This document shows, one piece after another, positions 50,488-59,240 of a DNA stretch of 64,000 nucleotides. Numbering within the stretch: the first letter of the stretch is position 1; every line of letters begins with the position of its first letter. The stretch covers positions 682,001 to 746,000 of the forward strand of contig NZ_BMRB01000001.1 in NCBI RefSeq assembly GCF_014648415.1. Direction: 5' to 3'. The translations under genes were made by a program, and so were the position numbers. The stretch comes from Actinokineospora fastidiosa. GTDB taxonomy: Bacteria > Actinomycetota > Actinomycetes > Mycobacteriales > Pseudonocardiaceae. The notes beneath the pieces were generated by a model. That model ran no database searches. It saw only the letters and a list, made by a program, of their open reading frames with translations, and was not told where the DNA came from.

Positions 50488-52194
50488 ATGCGCACAGCGG
50501 CCGTGGTCGCGACGGTGGTCCTGACGATGGCGTCCTCGGGCGCGGCGGCGGCCGAACCGGCGATGAGCCGGTTCGACCGACCACACCACGGCTTCGCCGA
50601 CACGACCCTGCGCCCCGGCACACCCCAGCAGGCGGGCCTCGACCCGGCGCCGATCGACGCGGCGGCGGAGGCGATCGCCGCGTGGACGCGCCCGGCCCCG
50701 CAGCGGCCGCTGTTCTCCGGCGCGGTCGCGCTGATGGTCCACGACGGCGTGATCGTGCACCACTCCGCCCTCGGCCAGGCCCTGCGCTACGTCGACGCCG
50801 CGGGCACGGAACTACCCGCCGAGCAGCAGGTGCCCATGCGTCCGGACACGGTGTTCGACGTGGCCTCGGTGAGCAAGCTGTTCACGTCGCTGGCCGTGAT
50901 GTGCCTGGTGGAGGACGGCGAGGTCGCCGTGACCGACCCGGTCGCCGAGCACGTACCGGAGTTCGCCGCGAACGGCAAGGCGGCGATCACCGTCGAGCAG
51001 TTGCTGACCCACACCTCCGGGATGGAGCCGTGGATCCCGCTGTGGCGGGACTGGCCGGACCGGGAGTCGCGGCTGCGCGCCGCGCTGGAGCGCGCGCCCC
51101 GGGACCAGCCGGGCACCCGCTACGTCTACTCCGACCTCAACCTGATCGCGCTCGGCGTGCTGGTCGAGCGGGTCTCCGGGGTCGGGCTGGACGAGTTCCT
51201 CGCGCAGCGGATCACCGGTCCGCTCGGGCTGGACGACACCGGATACAACCCCACCGACGTCGAGCGCACCGCCGCTACCGAGTACCAGGGGACCCCGCCG
51301 CGCGGGATGGTCCGGGGCCAGGTGCACGACGAGAACGCCTGGTCGCTCGGCGGCGTCGCCGGGCACGCAGGCGTGTTCTCCACCGCCCGCGACCTGGCCG
51401 TCCTCGCGCAGACGATCCTCAACGGCGGCCAGTACGGGGGCACGCGCGTGCTGAAGCCGGAGACGGTGCGCGCGATGCTGACCGACTACAACACCGAGTT
51501 CCCCGGCAACGCCCACGGGCTCGGGTTCGAGTTGAACCAGCGCTGGTACATGGGCGGTCTCAGCGGTCCGCGCACCGCGGGGCACACCGGGTTCACCGGG
51601 ACCTCGCTGGTCATCGATCCGGCGTCGCGGTCGATCGCGATCCTGCTGACCAACCGGGTGCACCCGAGCCGGTCGTGGGGCTCGATCAACAAGGCGAGGG
51701 AGACCTGGGCGACCGGGCTCGCGCGCGCGATGGCCGTGCCGCCCAAGCACGGCCCGACGACGTGGTTCGCCGCGCAGGCGGACGCGAGCACCGCGACCCT
51801 GACCACGCCCGAACTGGCCCCGCGCGGACCGGTGCGGGTCGCGTTCGACGCCTTCGTCGACTCCGAGGGCACCGACCCGCTGACTGTGGAATACACCGTC
51901 GACGGCGCGGAGTGGCGGACCGCGGTCCTGCAGGCGGCGGGCCGGGGGGCGCCGCGCGGCGACCAGACCGGTTTGGCGGGCTCAGGCCACCGCAGTTGGT
52001 GGAGTGTCCACGCGGAGTTGCCGTACGCGGCAATGCTCACAATTCGGTGGCGGTCCACTACGGACGGTCGCTACACCGGACGTGGGATTCACCTCGACCG
52101 CATTCTGGTGACCGATAGTGACGGAATCCTGCTCAACGGTGAGAAACAACCTCACTTGATGCTGCCGGTCGGGTGGACGAGCGAAACTCGTTGA
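50488..52194 (+). CDS. Secreted serine hydrolase of the beta-lactamase/AmiE (YbbE) type
   Basis: 568 residues with a signal peptide (1 to about 23, ending AAAAE). The serine beta-lactamase-like fold has SxxK in DVASVSKLFTSLAVM, the YxN-like YSDLN and HTG in AGHTGFTGTS. Bacillus AmiE in the equivalent cluster cuts the MurNAc-L-alanine bond. About 130 extra C-terminal residues form a beta-rich domain (VRVAFDAFVDSEGTDPLTVE). The ATG at 50488 has GAGG at 5 nt and lies 7 nt after namZ, so the three secreted enzymes form one operon. Confidence 0.82.
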   Translation: MRTAAVVATVVLTMASSGAAAAEPAMSRFDRPHHGFADTTLRPGTPQQAGLDPAPIDAAAEAIAAWTRPAPQRPLFSGAVALMVHDGVIVHHSALGQALRYVDAAGTELPAEQQVPMRPDTVFDVASVSKLFTSLAVMCLVEDGEVAVTDPVAEHVPEFAANGKAAITVEQLLTHTSGMEPWIPLWRDWPDRESRLRAALERAPRDQPGTRYVYSDLNLIALGVLVERVSGVGLDEFLAQRITGPLGLDDTGYNPTDVERTAATEYQGTPPRGMVRGQVHDENAWSLGGVAGHAGVFSTARDLAVLAQTILNGGQYGGTRVLKPETVRAMLTDYNTEFPGNAHGLGFELNQRWYMGGLSGPRTAGHTGFTGTSLVIDPASRSIAILLTNRVHPSRSWGSINKARETWATGLARAMAVPPKHGPTTWFAAQADASTATLTTPELAPRGPVRVAFDAFVDSEGTDPLTVEYTVDGAEWRTAVLQAAGRGAPRGDQTGLAGSGHRSWWSVHAELPYAAMLTIRWRSTTDGRYTGRGIHLDRILVTDSDGILLNGEKQPHLMLPVGWTSETR

Positions 52195-52311
52195 CCTTGG
52201 AGTGCTAACAATCCGCGTTCGCGCAGCGATGCGGGTAGCAAGCCCCCGACCGGGGCGCCTGCCTCGGCGGGCACATTTCGGTAGCGTAGCTTCCGGATGT
52301 GATGCTTCGCC

Positions 52312-52340
52312 TTGTCCTACCCGTTAACTGTTAGTAAGTT
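52312..52340 (+). promoter_or_regulatory. Promoter of murR giving a leaderless transcript
   Basis: TTGTCC (52312-52317), a 17-nt spacer and TAAGTT (52335-52340) are followed 6 nt later by the GTG start at 52347. No ribosome-binding site precedes that GTG, so initiation on the 5' end of the mRNA is likely. Confidence 0.6.
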
Positions 52341-52346
52341 TCCCAC

Positions 52347-53279
52347 GTGAGTGCGAGTCACATGACGACAGAACACAGCGAGTCAAGTCCCCTGGTCCGC
52401 ATTCGCTCTCTGCTGCCGGGTCTGGCCCGGGCCGAGCAGCGGGTGGCCAAGGTCGTGCTCGACAACCCCTCCAGCGTGGCGCGGCGCAGCATCACCGAGG
52501 TCGCCGAGGCGGCCGGGACCAGCGAGACCACGGTCACCCGGTTCTGCAAGGCCATCGGCGTCGGGGGCTACCCCGAGCTGCGGATCGCCCTGGCCGCCGA
52601 CACCGCGCGCGCGTCGGTGCGGGCCGACCGCGATCTCGGCGGCGAGATCGCGCCGGAGGACGACCTGAAGACGGTCGTCGGCAAGGTCACCTTCGCCGAC
52701 GCCCGCGCGGTCGAGGAGACCGCCGAGCAGCTCGACATCGACGTGCTGGCCCAGGTCGTGGACGCGATCGCGGGCGCCCGCCGGGTCGACGTCTACGGCG
52801 TGGGCGCGAGCGCCTTCGTCGCCGCCGACCTGCAGCAGAAGCTGCACCGCATCGGCCGGACCAGCTTCGCGTGGAGCGACACGCACATCATGCTGACGTC
52901 CGCGGCCGTGCTGACCGGCGACGACGTCGCGGTGGGCATCTCGCACACGGGCGCCACCACCGACACGGTCGAGGCCCTGCGCGTGGCCCGCACGCACGGC
53001 GCGACGACGGTGGCGCTGACGAACTACCCGACGTCGCCGATCGCCGACGTCGCCGACTTCGTGCTCACCACCGCCGCCCGGGAGACCACGTTCCGCTCGG
53101 GCGCGACGGCCAGCCGGATCGCCCAGCTCACCGTGGTCGACTGCCTGTTCATCGGCATCGCCCAGCGGCACATCGACCAATCGATCAGCGCGCTGGACGC
53201 CACCCGCGACGCGGTGTCCGGCCACCGTCTGGAGACCAGGCACGACGGCAGGCGCAAGCCCCGGGAGACCGGGAAGTGA
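52347..53279 (+). CDS. murR: MurR/RpiR-family transcriptional regulator
   Basis: 310 residues. The N-terminal RpiR helix-turn-helix (LARAEQRVAKVVLDNPSSVA, ITEVAEAAGTSETTVTRFCK) is followed by a SIS sugar-phosphate-binding domain (RVDVYGVGASAFVAADLQQK, VAVGISHTGATTDTVEALRV). Next to murQ it most likely senses MurNAc-6-phosphate or a related sugar phosphate and represses the peptidoglycan-scavenging genes. The GTG at 52347 fits a leaderless transcript; ATG at 52362 is the alternative. Confidence 0.88.
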   Translation: MSASHMTTEHSESSPLVRIRSLLPGLARAEQRVAKVVLDNPSSVARRSITEVAEAAGTSETTVTRFCKAIGVGGYPELRIALAADTARASVRADRDLGGEIAPEDDLKTVVGKVTFADARAVEETAEQLDIDVLAQVVDAIAGARRVDVYGVGASAFVAADLQQKLHRIGRTSFAWSDTHIMLTSAAVLTGDDVAVGISHTGATTDTVEALRVARTHGATTVALTNYPTSPIADVADFVLTTAARETTFRSGATASRIAQLTVVDCLFIGIAQRHIDQSISALDATRDAVSGHRLETRHDGRRKPRETGK

Positions 53280-53307
53280 CCGGGGGTGCGCGGGAAGGGG
53301 TACCGAG

Positions 53308-54231
53308 ATGACCGTCCCTCGACAGTCGGTGCACGTCGACTCCCCCACGGAGCGACGCAACCCGCGCACCGCCCGGATCGACACACTGCCCACAGTGGAC
53401 GTCCTGCGCCTGATCAACGCCGAGGACCGGCTCGTGCCGGACGCGGTGCGCGACGCGCTGCCGCAGCTGGGCGTCGCCGTCGACCTCGCCGTCGCGGCGT
53501 TGTCATCGGGGCGCGGGGTGCACTACGTCGGCGCGGGCACCTCGGGGCGGCTGGCGACGCTGGACGCCGCCGAGCTGCGCCCGACCTTCGACGTCCCCGA
53601 CGGCTGGTTCGCCGTGCACCACGCGGGCGGTGACCGGGCGCTGCGCGACGCGGTCGAGGACGCCGAGGACGACGAGGCGGCGGGCGCGGACGCCATGGCG
53701 ACCGTGCGGCCCGGCGATTTCGTGCTGGGCCTGACCGCGTCCGGCCGCACGCCCTTCGTGCTGGGCGCCCTGGCCGCCGCCCACGACCGCGGCGCGAGCA
53801 CCGCGCTGGTGTCGAACAACCCCAACACCTCCCAGCCCGGCTGGCTGGACGTGCTGGTCGTGGTGGACACCGGCCCGGAGGCGATCGCCGGGTCGACCCG
53901 GATGAAGGCGGGCACGGCGCAGAAGCTGGTGCTGACGTCGTTCTCCACCGCCGTCATGGTGCGGATGGGCCGGACGTACGAGAACCTGATGGTCAGCCTG
54001 CGGGCCACCAACGCCAAGCTGCGCGGCCGGACGCTGCGCATCCTGCGGGAGGCCACGGGGCTGACACAGCAGGAGTGCTCGACCGCGCTGACCGAGGCGC
54101 ACGGCGACCTCAAGGTCGCGATGGTGCACCTGCTGTCCGGCGCGGAGATCCGCCGGGCCGCGGCCGCGCTCGACAGCAGCCACGGGCACGTGCGCGCGGC
54201 GCTGGGCCTGCTGAACGCCCACGCGGTCTAG
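53308..54231 (+). CDS. murQ: N-acetylmuramic acid 6-phosphate etherase
   Basis: 307 residues. MurQ cleaves the lactyl ether of MurNAc-6-phosphate to give GlcNAc-6-phosphate. The signatures are present: SPTERRNPRTARID with the catalytic glutamate region, VHYVGAGTSGRLATLDAAEL (SIS site), LVSNNPN and AGSTRMKAGTAQKLVL. The ATG at 53308 has GGGAAGGGG upstream and lies 28 nt after murR. No murP-like PTS permease or AmgK kinase is nearby, so the source of the phosphorylated substrate is elsewhere. Its TAG stop shares a CTAG with the convergent gene. Confidence 0.95.
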   Translation: MTVPRQSVHVDSPTERRNPRTARIDTLPTVDVLRLINAEDRLVPDAVRDALPQLGVAVDLAVAALSSGRGVHYVGAGTSGRLATLDAAELRPTFDVPDGWFAVHHAGGDRALRDAVEDAEDDEAAGADAMATVRPGDFVLGLTASGRTPFVLGALAAAHDRGASTALVSNNPNTSQPGWLDVLVVVDTGPEAIAGSTRMKAGTAQKLVLTSFSTAVMVRMGRTYENLMVSLRATNAKLRGRTLRILREATGLTQQECSTALTEAHGDLKVAMVHLLSGAEIRRAAAALDSSHGHVRAALGLLNAHAV

Positions 54232-54953
54232 CCGACGGCAGCGTCCGCGATGCTCGTCGCCTCGCGCGCGCCGTCCTGGATGCCCTCGCAGGCGAAGACG
54301 ATCCAGTCCGCGAGCCGCTGCGGCTCCCCGGTCGCGAAGCCCTCGGCCAGCTCCCGGTACCGCTCGGCGCGGCGCAGGTAGAACACCTCGGGGACGCCGA
54401 GGCCCTTCGGGTCGAGGCCGGTGGCGATCATGGCCAGCCGGGCGGCCGCCCGCGCCACGACGCCGTCCGCGCTGCCGAACGGGGCCAGCGCGAGCAGTTC
54501 GCCGTGCACGACGGCCGTCACGACCGGGCCGGGCACGCGGGTGCCGCCCGCGACGAGGTCGGCGAGCAGTTCCAGCCGCTGGCCGGTGCCCGGTCGGGGC
54601 CGTCCGAGCGCGTCGGGCCCGGCGATGTCGGCCGCGGCGAGCACGTGCAGCCGGGCCAGCGCCTGCAGCGGGGCCCGTTCCCACGTCGGCAGCAGCGGAC
54701 CCAGCGCCTCGGCGGCGCGCAGCGCGCCCGCCAGCACCGGGTCGGACACCTGGCCCTCGGCGGGGATGGCGGTGGGCCCGCCGTCGAGCGCGGCGGAGGC
54801 CCGGGCGGCGCGCACCGACGCCTCGGCGGCCGTCGCGGGCCAGCCGCGGCGGTTGGTCTGGTGCCGGTGCACCTGCGCGACGGCGTCCCGGGCGGCGGCG
54901 ACGGCGTCCGTCACCCCGGGGAGGTCGAGCAGCGCGGCCAGGGGATCGCTCAC
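54228..54953 (-). CDS. Degenerate Fic-like protein (Rv3662c position)
   Basis: 241 residues, mostly helical. The stretch VVHGELLALAPFGSADGVVA aligns by eye with the Fic motif region HxFx(D/E)GNGRxxR, but the His and the GNGR residues are lost. The N-terminal part (SVRAARASAALDGGPTAIPA) resembles Fic N-terminal helices with an inhibitory-type S/T-x-x-x-E-G segment. AMPylation is therefore unlikely. It occupies the place of a conserved unknown gene beside the HAD phosphatase in mycobacteria. The GTG at 54951-54953 is used. Confidence 0.55.
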   Translation of the reverse strand: MSDPLAALLDLPGVTDAVAAARDAVAQVHRHQTNRRGWPATAAEASVRAARASAALDGGPTAIPAEGQVSDPVLAGALRAAEALGPLLPTWERAPLQALARLHVLAAADIAGPDALGRPRPGTGQRLELLADLVAGGTRVPGPVVTAVVHGELLALAPFGSADGVVARAAARLAMIATGLDPKGLGVPEVFYLRRAERYRELAEGFATGEPQRLADWIVFACEGIQDGAREATSIADAAVG

Positions 54954-55050
54954 GCCGCAGGACAGTACCGGCGCGTCAAGTGGCCTCTTGAAACTCACCA
55001 GAAGTGGACGGTGTCGGATAGCCACTTCGCTGGCTACCGTCACGGTCGTG

Positions 55051-55650
55051 ATGGACCTGCAGCCCACCCTCGTCGGCGAGCACGTGCGCCTCGCCCCCAC
55101 CACGATGGCCGACTCCCCCGGCCTCTACGCCGCGGGCGCGGACCGGTCGGTGTGGGCGTGGCTGGGCAAACGGTATCCGGAGTCCCAGGCCGATATGGAC
55201 GCCCAGGTCGCCGAGGCGATCGCCGACCCGACGCGGTTCCCGTTCACCCAGTTCGCCGCGTCCGGCGAGATCGCGGGCACCACGTCCTACTACGAGGTCG
55301 ACGCCAAGCACCGCGGCATCTACATCGGACACACCTGGATCGGCGCGCCGTGGCAGCGCACCGCGCTGAACACCGAGGCCAAGCTGCTGCTGATGACGCA
55401 CGCGTTCGACACGCTCGGCGCGCTGCGCGTCGGCTGGCACACCGACATCCGCAACGAGCGCTCGCAGCGCGCGATCGAGCGGCTGGGCGCTCAGCGCGAG
55501 GGAGTCCTGCGCCACCACCGTTTCCGCCCCGACGGGACCATCCGCGACACCGTCGTCTACTCGGTGACGGCCGAGGAGTGGCCCGCGGTCCGCGACGGGC
55601 TCGCCGCGCGGCTCAGTGCGGGGAGTCCACTTCGGCGGGCGCGGGCGTGA
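55051..55650 (+). CDS. GNAT-family N-acetyltransferase (RimJ/RimL-like)
   Basis: 199 residues. The fold is that of the RimJ/RimL acetyltransferases: LVGEHVRLAPTTMADSPGLY at the N-terminus, YIGHTWIGAPWQRTALNTEA before the acetyl-CoA-binding helix, and VGWHTDIRNERSQRAIERLG, the diagnostic N-x-x-S-x-x-A-I-x-R-L-G. The target is unknown. The ATG at 55051 is used. A GTG directly before it (55048) lies 7 nt after TACCGT and could be a leaderless start. The 3' end overlaps the convergent GGDEF gene by 38 nt. Confidence 0.88.
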   Translation: MDLQPTLVGEHVRLAPTTMADSPGLYAAGADRSVWAWLGKRYPESQADMDAQVAEAIADPTRFPFTQFAASGEIAGTTSYYEVDAKHRGIYIGHTWIGAPWQRTALNTEAKLLLMTHAFDTLGALRVGWHTDIRNERSQRAIERLGAQREGVLRHHRFRPDGTIRDTVVYSVTAEEWPAVRDGLAARLSAGSPLRRARA

Positions 55651-56896
55651 GCCGGATCTGGTTGCGGCCGCCCGCTTTCGCCTCCGCCAGCGCGTCGTCG
55701 GCGTGCGTCTGCAGGGTGGCGAGGTCCGTGCCGTCGGTCGGGGACACCGCGATGCCGCCGGAGACGGTGAACTGACCGACCCGCTCGATGCCCGCGCCGC
55801 GCGTGGGCGTCAGCTCGACGGTCATGGCCTCGACCGCGCGCCGGATGCGCTCGGCGACCGCCCACGCGTCGCTGCGCCCGGTGCCGGGCAGCACGAGGGA
55901 GAACTCCTCGCCGCCCCACCGGCAGACGAGGTCGTCGCGGCGGACCATGCCGCGCAGCAGGGTCGCGAAGCTCTTGAGCACCTCGTTGGCGCCCAGGTGG
56001 CCCAGCCGGGCGTTGACCTGGCGGAAGCCGTCGAGGTCGAGCATCAGCACGGCCGTCGGCCTGCGCCTGGCCTGGTCGGCGACCAGGGCGAGGGCGGCGG
56101 CCGGGTTGAACCCGCGCTGGTTGGCCAGGCCGGTGAGCGGGTCGTGCAGCGCGTCGGCCTCGAAGCGGTCGCGTTCCCTGGCGAGTTCGGCGATGCGCTG
56201 GGTCCGCCGGGTGACCCCGGTGGCGACCGCGGCGACCGCGACCAGCGGCGCGCCGTGCCCGACGCCCGCCGACCACGCGGCGATGACCCCGAGGGCGAGC
56301 ACCACGAGCAAGTCGCCGTCGCTGAGCACGCGTGTCCACGTCACGGTTCCGCGCAGCGCCCGGACCGCGCCCGGGATCACCCGCCAGACCAGCCAGAACG
56401 CCGCGACCGCTCCGGCGAGGCCCATCGCGGCGACGGCGAGCGTGGCAGGCGGCAGCGTGCCCTCGACCACCCACTCGCGGGCCGGGCTGGCGACCGCGAC
56501 GGTGTGCGCGGCGACCGCGGCGGCGATGAGGGTGCAGGCGTCGACGACGTGCCGACCGCCCTCGCGGACGACCAGGCCGCGGCCGGTGACGACGATCGCG
56601 GGCACCAGCGCCAGCGCGGTGGGCAGCACCAGCGCGCCGCCGAGCACCCACGCCGCGCCGTGGTCGACCCGTTCGACCGCCAGGTGCGCGACCCTGCGGC
56701 GCTCCTGCGGCGGCCGGGTGGCCTCGGCGTGCATGAGGGCGACCGCGACCAGGACGAGGGCGAGCCACCAGGACTCGGCGTCGGGCAGCGGGCCACCGGC
56801 CGAGCGCAGTGCCCAGCCGAGGCCGACAACGGTGCAGCCCACCGCCCAGACCACCGCCGCGGATGGTCGGAAGCGGGGGCTGATCCGGCGGTCCAT
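55613..56896 (-). CDS. Membrane-bound GGDEF diguanylate cyclase
   Basis: 427 residues. About eight membrane helices fill the first 230 residues in a MASE-like sensor region. The C-terminal GGDEF domain has VLMLDLDGFRQVNARLGHLG and the active loop WGGEEF near residue 329. An RxxD inhibitory site (RRDD) is correctly placed ahead of it (RRDDLVCRWGGEEF). It should make cyclic di-GMP with product inhibition. No EAL domain is present. The ATG at 56894-56896 has AAGGGGG upstream. It is divergent from acs. Confidence 0.9.
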   Translation of the reverse strand: MDRRISPRFRPSAAVVWAVGCTVVGLGWALRSAGGPLPDAESWWLALVLVAVALMHAEATRPPQERRRVAHLAVERVDHGAAWVLGGALVLPTALALVPAIVVTGRGLVVREGGRHVVDACTLIAAAVAAHTVAVASPAREWVVEGTLPPATLAVAAMGLAGAVAAFWLVWRVIPGAVRALRGTVTWTRVLSDGDLLVVLALGVIAAWSAGVGHGAPLVAVAAVATGVTRRTQRIAELARERDRFEADALHDPLTGLANQRGFNPAAALALVADQARRRPTAVLMLDLDGFRQVNARLGHLGANEVLKSFATLLRGMVRRDDLVCRWGGEEFSLVLPGTGRSDAWAVAERIRRAVEAMTVELTPTRGAGIERVGQFTVSGGIAVSPTDGTDLATLQTHADDALAEAKAGGRNQIRLTPAPAEVDSPH

Positions 56897-57118
56897 GGTC
56901 CCCCTTAAGCGGCGCCGACGACCCGGAGTGACCGGCGTGGCCGGATTGGCCCGCCCGGCTCCCCTCCCCAGGGAATCCGGGCGACCGCGTCCGGGCGACG
57001 GCGGACACGCGCTGTGCCCGCCGCTGCCGAACGCGGCCATACCGATCACCACGGTACGTCCTCGCCGCGTCACCGTCCGCTGATTCCGGCAAGGCCAACC
57101 GAACGGAGCACGCGGCCA

Positions 57119-57177
57119 TATTGGTCCAAACCAATAGGGGGTCCGGGCTGTCCAGCGCCCCGGGTTGGGGCTAGATT
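57119..57177 (+). promoter_or_regulatory. acs promoter region with an upstream palindrome
   Basis: TATTGG and CCAATA (57119-57136, 6-nt spacer) form a perfect inverted repeat. Downstream, CTGTCC (57148-57153), 18 nt and TAGATT (57172-57177) can serve as a promoter, giving a leader of about 36 nt for acs. The palindrome lies just upstream of the -35 and may bind a regulator. Confidence 0.5.
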
Positions 57178-57219
57178 CGCACCCGGCGTGCGAACCTGCC
57201 CCGACGAGGAGGTCACCCC

Positions 57220-59202
57220 ATGACCGAGCTATCCGGCCCACGCCCGGCGCTGGACAACCTGTCGACCGAGACGCGGGCGTTCCCGCCGCCGGAGGCCGTG
57301 GCCGCCGCGGCGAACGTGCGGGCCGACGCCTACGAGCGCGCCGCGGCCGACCGGCTGGGCTACTGGGCCGAGCAGGCGCGGAGGCTGGCCTGGGACACCG
57401 AGTGGGACCAGGTGCTGGACTGGTCGGACGCCCCGTTCGCGAAGTGGTTCGTCGGCGGCAGGCTCAACGTCGCCTACAACTGCGTGGACCGGCACGTGGA
57501 GGCCGGGCTGGGCGAGCGGGTGGCGCTGCACTGGGAGGGCGAGCCGGGCGACACCCGCACGGTCACCTACGCCGATCTCCAGCGGCTGGTGTGCCAGGCG
57601 GCCAACGGGCTCTCGTCGCTGGGGCTGAAGGCGGGCGACCGCGTCGCCATCCAGATGCCGATGCTGGTCGAGGCCATCGTCGCGATGCTCGCCTGCGCCC
57701 GCCTGGGCCTGGTGCACAGCGTCGTCTTCGGCGGCTTCTCCCCCGCCGCGCTGCGCTCGCGCATCGAGGACGCGCAGGCCCGCGTGCTGATCACCAGCGA
57801 CGGGCAGTACCGCCGCGGCGAGGCCGTCGCGATGAAGGACAACACCGACGAGGCCACCGCGCACACCCCCACGATCGAGCGCGTGATCGTGGTCAAGCGC
57901 ACCGGCACCGACTGCGGCTGGACCGAGGGCCGCGACATCTGGTGGCACGACCTCATGGACGGGCAGTCCACCGAGCACACGCCGGAGGCGTTCGACTCCG
58001 AGCACCCGCTCTTCATCCTCTACACCTCCGGCACGACGGGGAAGCCGAAGGGCATCCTGCACACCAGCGGCGGCTACCTGACCCAGGTCGCCTACACCCA
58101 CCACGCGGTCTTCGACCTCAAACCCGACACCGACGTCTACTGGTGCACCGCCGACATCGGCTGGGTCACCGGCCACTCCTACATCGTCTACGGCCCCCTC
58201 GCCAACGCCGCCACCCAGGTCGTCTACGAGGGCACCCCCAACACCCCCCACCAGGGCCGCCACTTCGAGATCATCGCCAAATACGGCGTCACCATCTACT
58301 ACACCGCCCCCACCCTCATCCGCACCTTCATGAAGTGGGGGACGGACAACCCCGCCGCCCACGACCTGTCCTCCCTGCGCCTGCTGGGATCGGTGGGCGA
58401 GCCGATCAACCCGGAGGCGTGGGTGTGGTACCGCACCCACATCGGCGGTGAGCGCTGCCCGGTGGTGGACACGTGGTGGCAGACCGAGACCGGGGCGATC
58501 ATGATCAGCCCGCTGCCCGGGGTGACCAGGACCAAGCCGGGGTCGGCGCAGGTCCCGCTGCCGGGGATCAGCGCCCAGGTGGTCGACGACGCCGGCGTGG
58601 AGGTCCCGCACGGCTCCGGTGGGTATCTGGTGTTGACCGAGCCGTGGCCGGGGATGTTGCGCGGCATCTGGGGCGACCCGGAGCGGTTCAAGGACACGTA
58701 CTGGTCCCGGTATGCCGAGCAGGGCTACTACTTCGCCGGCGACGGCGCGAAGTACGACAACGACGGCCACATCTGGCTGCTCGGCCGCGTCGATGACGTG
58801 ATGAACGTGTCGGGACACCGCATCTCCACCACTGAGGTCGAGTCGGCATTGGTGTCGCACCCGACGGTGGCGGAGGCGGCGGTGGTCGGGGCGAGCGACC
58901 CCACCACCGGACAGGGCATCGTCGCCTTCGTCATCCCCCGCGGCAAAGCCGCCGCCGACCGCGACAGCCACATCACCACGTTGCGCAACCACGTCGCACA
59001 AGAGATCGGCGCGATCGCCAAACCCCGCCAGATCCTCATCGTCGAGGAACTCCCCAAGACCCGCAGCGGCAAGATCATGCGCAGGCTCCTGCGCGACATC
59101 GCCGAGAACCGCGAACTCGGCGACACCACCACCCTCGCCGACCAGACCGTCATGAACCTCATCACCGAGGGTTTGAGCAACCAGAAGTCGCAAGAGGACT
59201 GA
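57220..59202 (+). CDS. acs: Acetyl-CoA synthetase (AMP-forming)
   Basis: 660 residues, standard length. Acs activates acetate to acetyl-CoA through acetyl-AMP. Seen are FILYTSGTTGKPKGILHT (P-loop), TWWQTETGAIM, YYFAGDGAKYDNDGHIWLLG, the hinge GRVDDVMNVSGHR and the catalytic Lys618 in PKTRSGKIMRR, the site that is usually acetylated to switch the enzyme off. The ATG at 57220 has AGGAGG upstream. It occupies the same neighbourhood as in mycobacteria. Confidence 0.97.
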   Translation: MTELSGPRPALDNLSTETRAFPPPEAVAAAANVRADAYERAAADRLGYWAEQARRLAWDTEWDQVLDWSDAPFAKWFVGGRLNVAYNCVDRHVEAGLGERVALHWEGEPGDTRTVTYADLQRLVCQAANGLSSLGLKAGDRVAIQMPMLVEAIVAMLACARLGLVHSVVFGGFSPAALRSRIEDAQARVLITSDGQYRRGEAVAMKDNTDEATAHTPTIERVIVVKRTGTDCGWTEGRDIWWHDLMDGQSTEHTPEAFDSEHPLFILYTSGTTGKPKGILHTSGGYLTQVAYTHHAVFDLKPDTDVYWCTADIGWVTGHSYIVYGPLANAATQVVYEGTPNTPHQGRHFEIIAKYGVTIYYTAPTLIRTFMKWGTDNPAAHDLSSLRLLGSVGEPINPEAWVWYRTHIGGERCPVVDTWWQTETGAIMISPLPGVTRTKPGSAQVPLPGISAQVVDDAGVEVPHGSGGYLVLTEPWPGMLRGIWGDPERFKDTYWSRYAEQGYYFAGDGAKYDNDGHIWLLGRVDDVMNVSGHRISTTEVESALVSHPTVAEAAVVGASDPTTGQGIVAFVIPRGKAAADRDSHITTLRNHVAQEIGAIAKPRQILIVEELPKTRSGKIMRRLLRDIAENRELGDTTTLADQTVMNLITEGLSNQKSQED

Positions 59203-59208
59203 TCACGT

Positions 59209-59234
59209 CGGGGCCCCGCGGCAGCGGGGCCCCG
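59209..59234. terminator. Bidirectional terminator between acs and the acyltransferase gene
   Basis: A perfect 11-bp stem (CGGGGCCCCGC / GCGGGGCCCCG) with a 4-nt loop sits in the 38-nt gap between two convergent genes. Confidence 0.8.
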
Positions 59235-59240
59235 TCCGCG

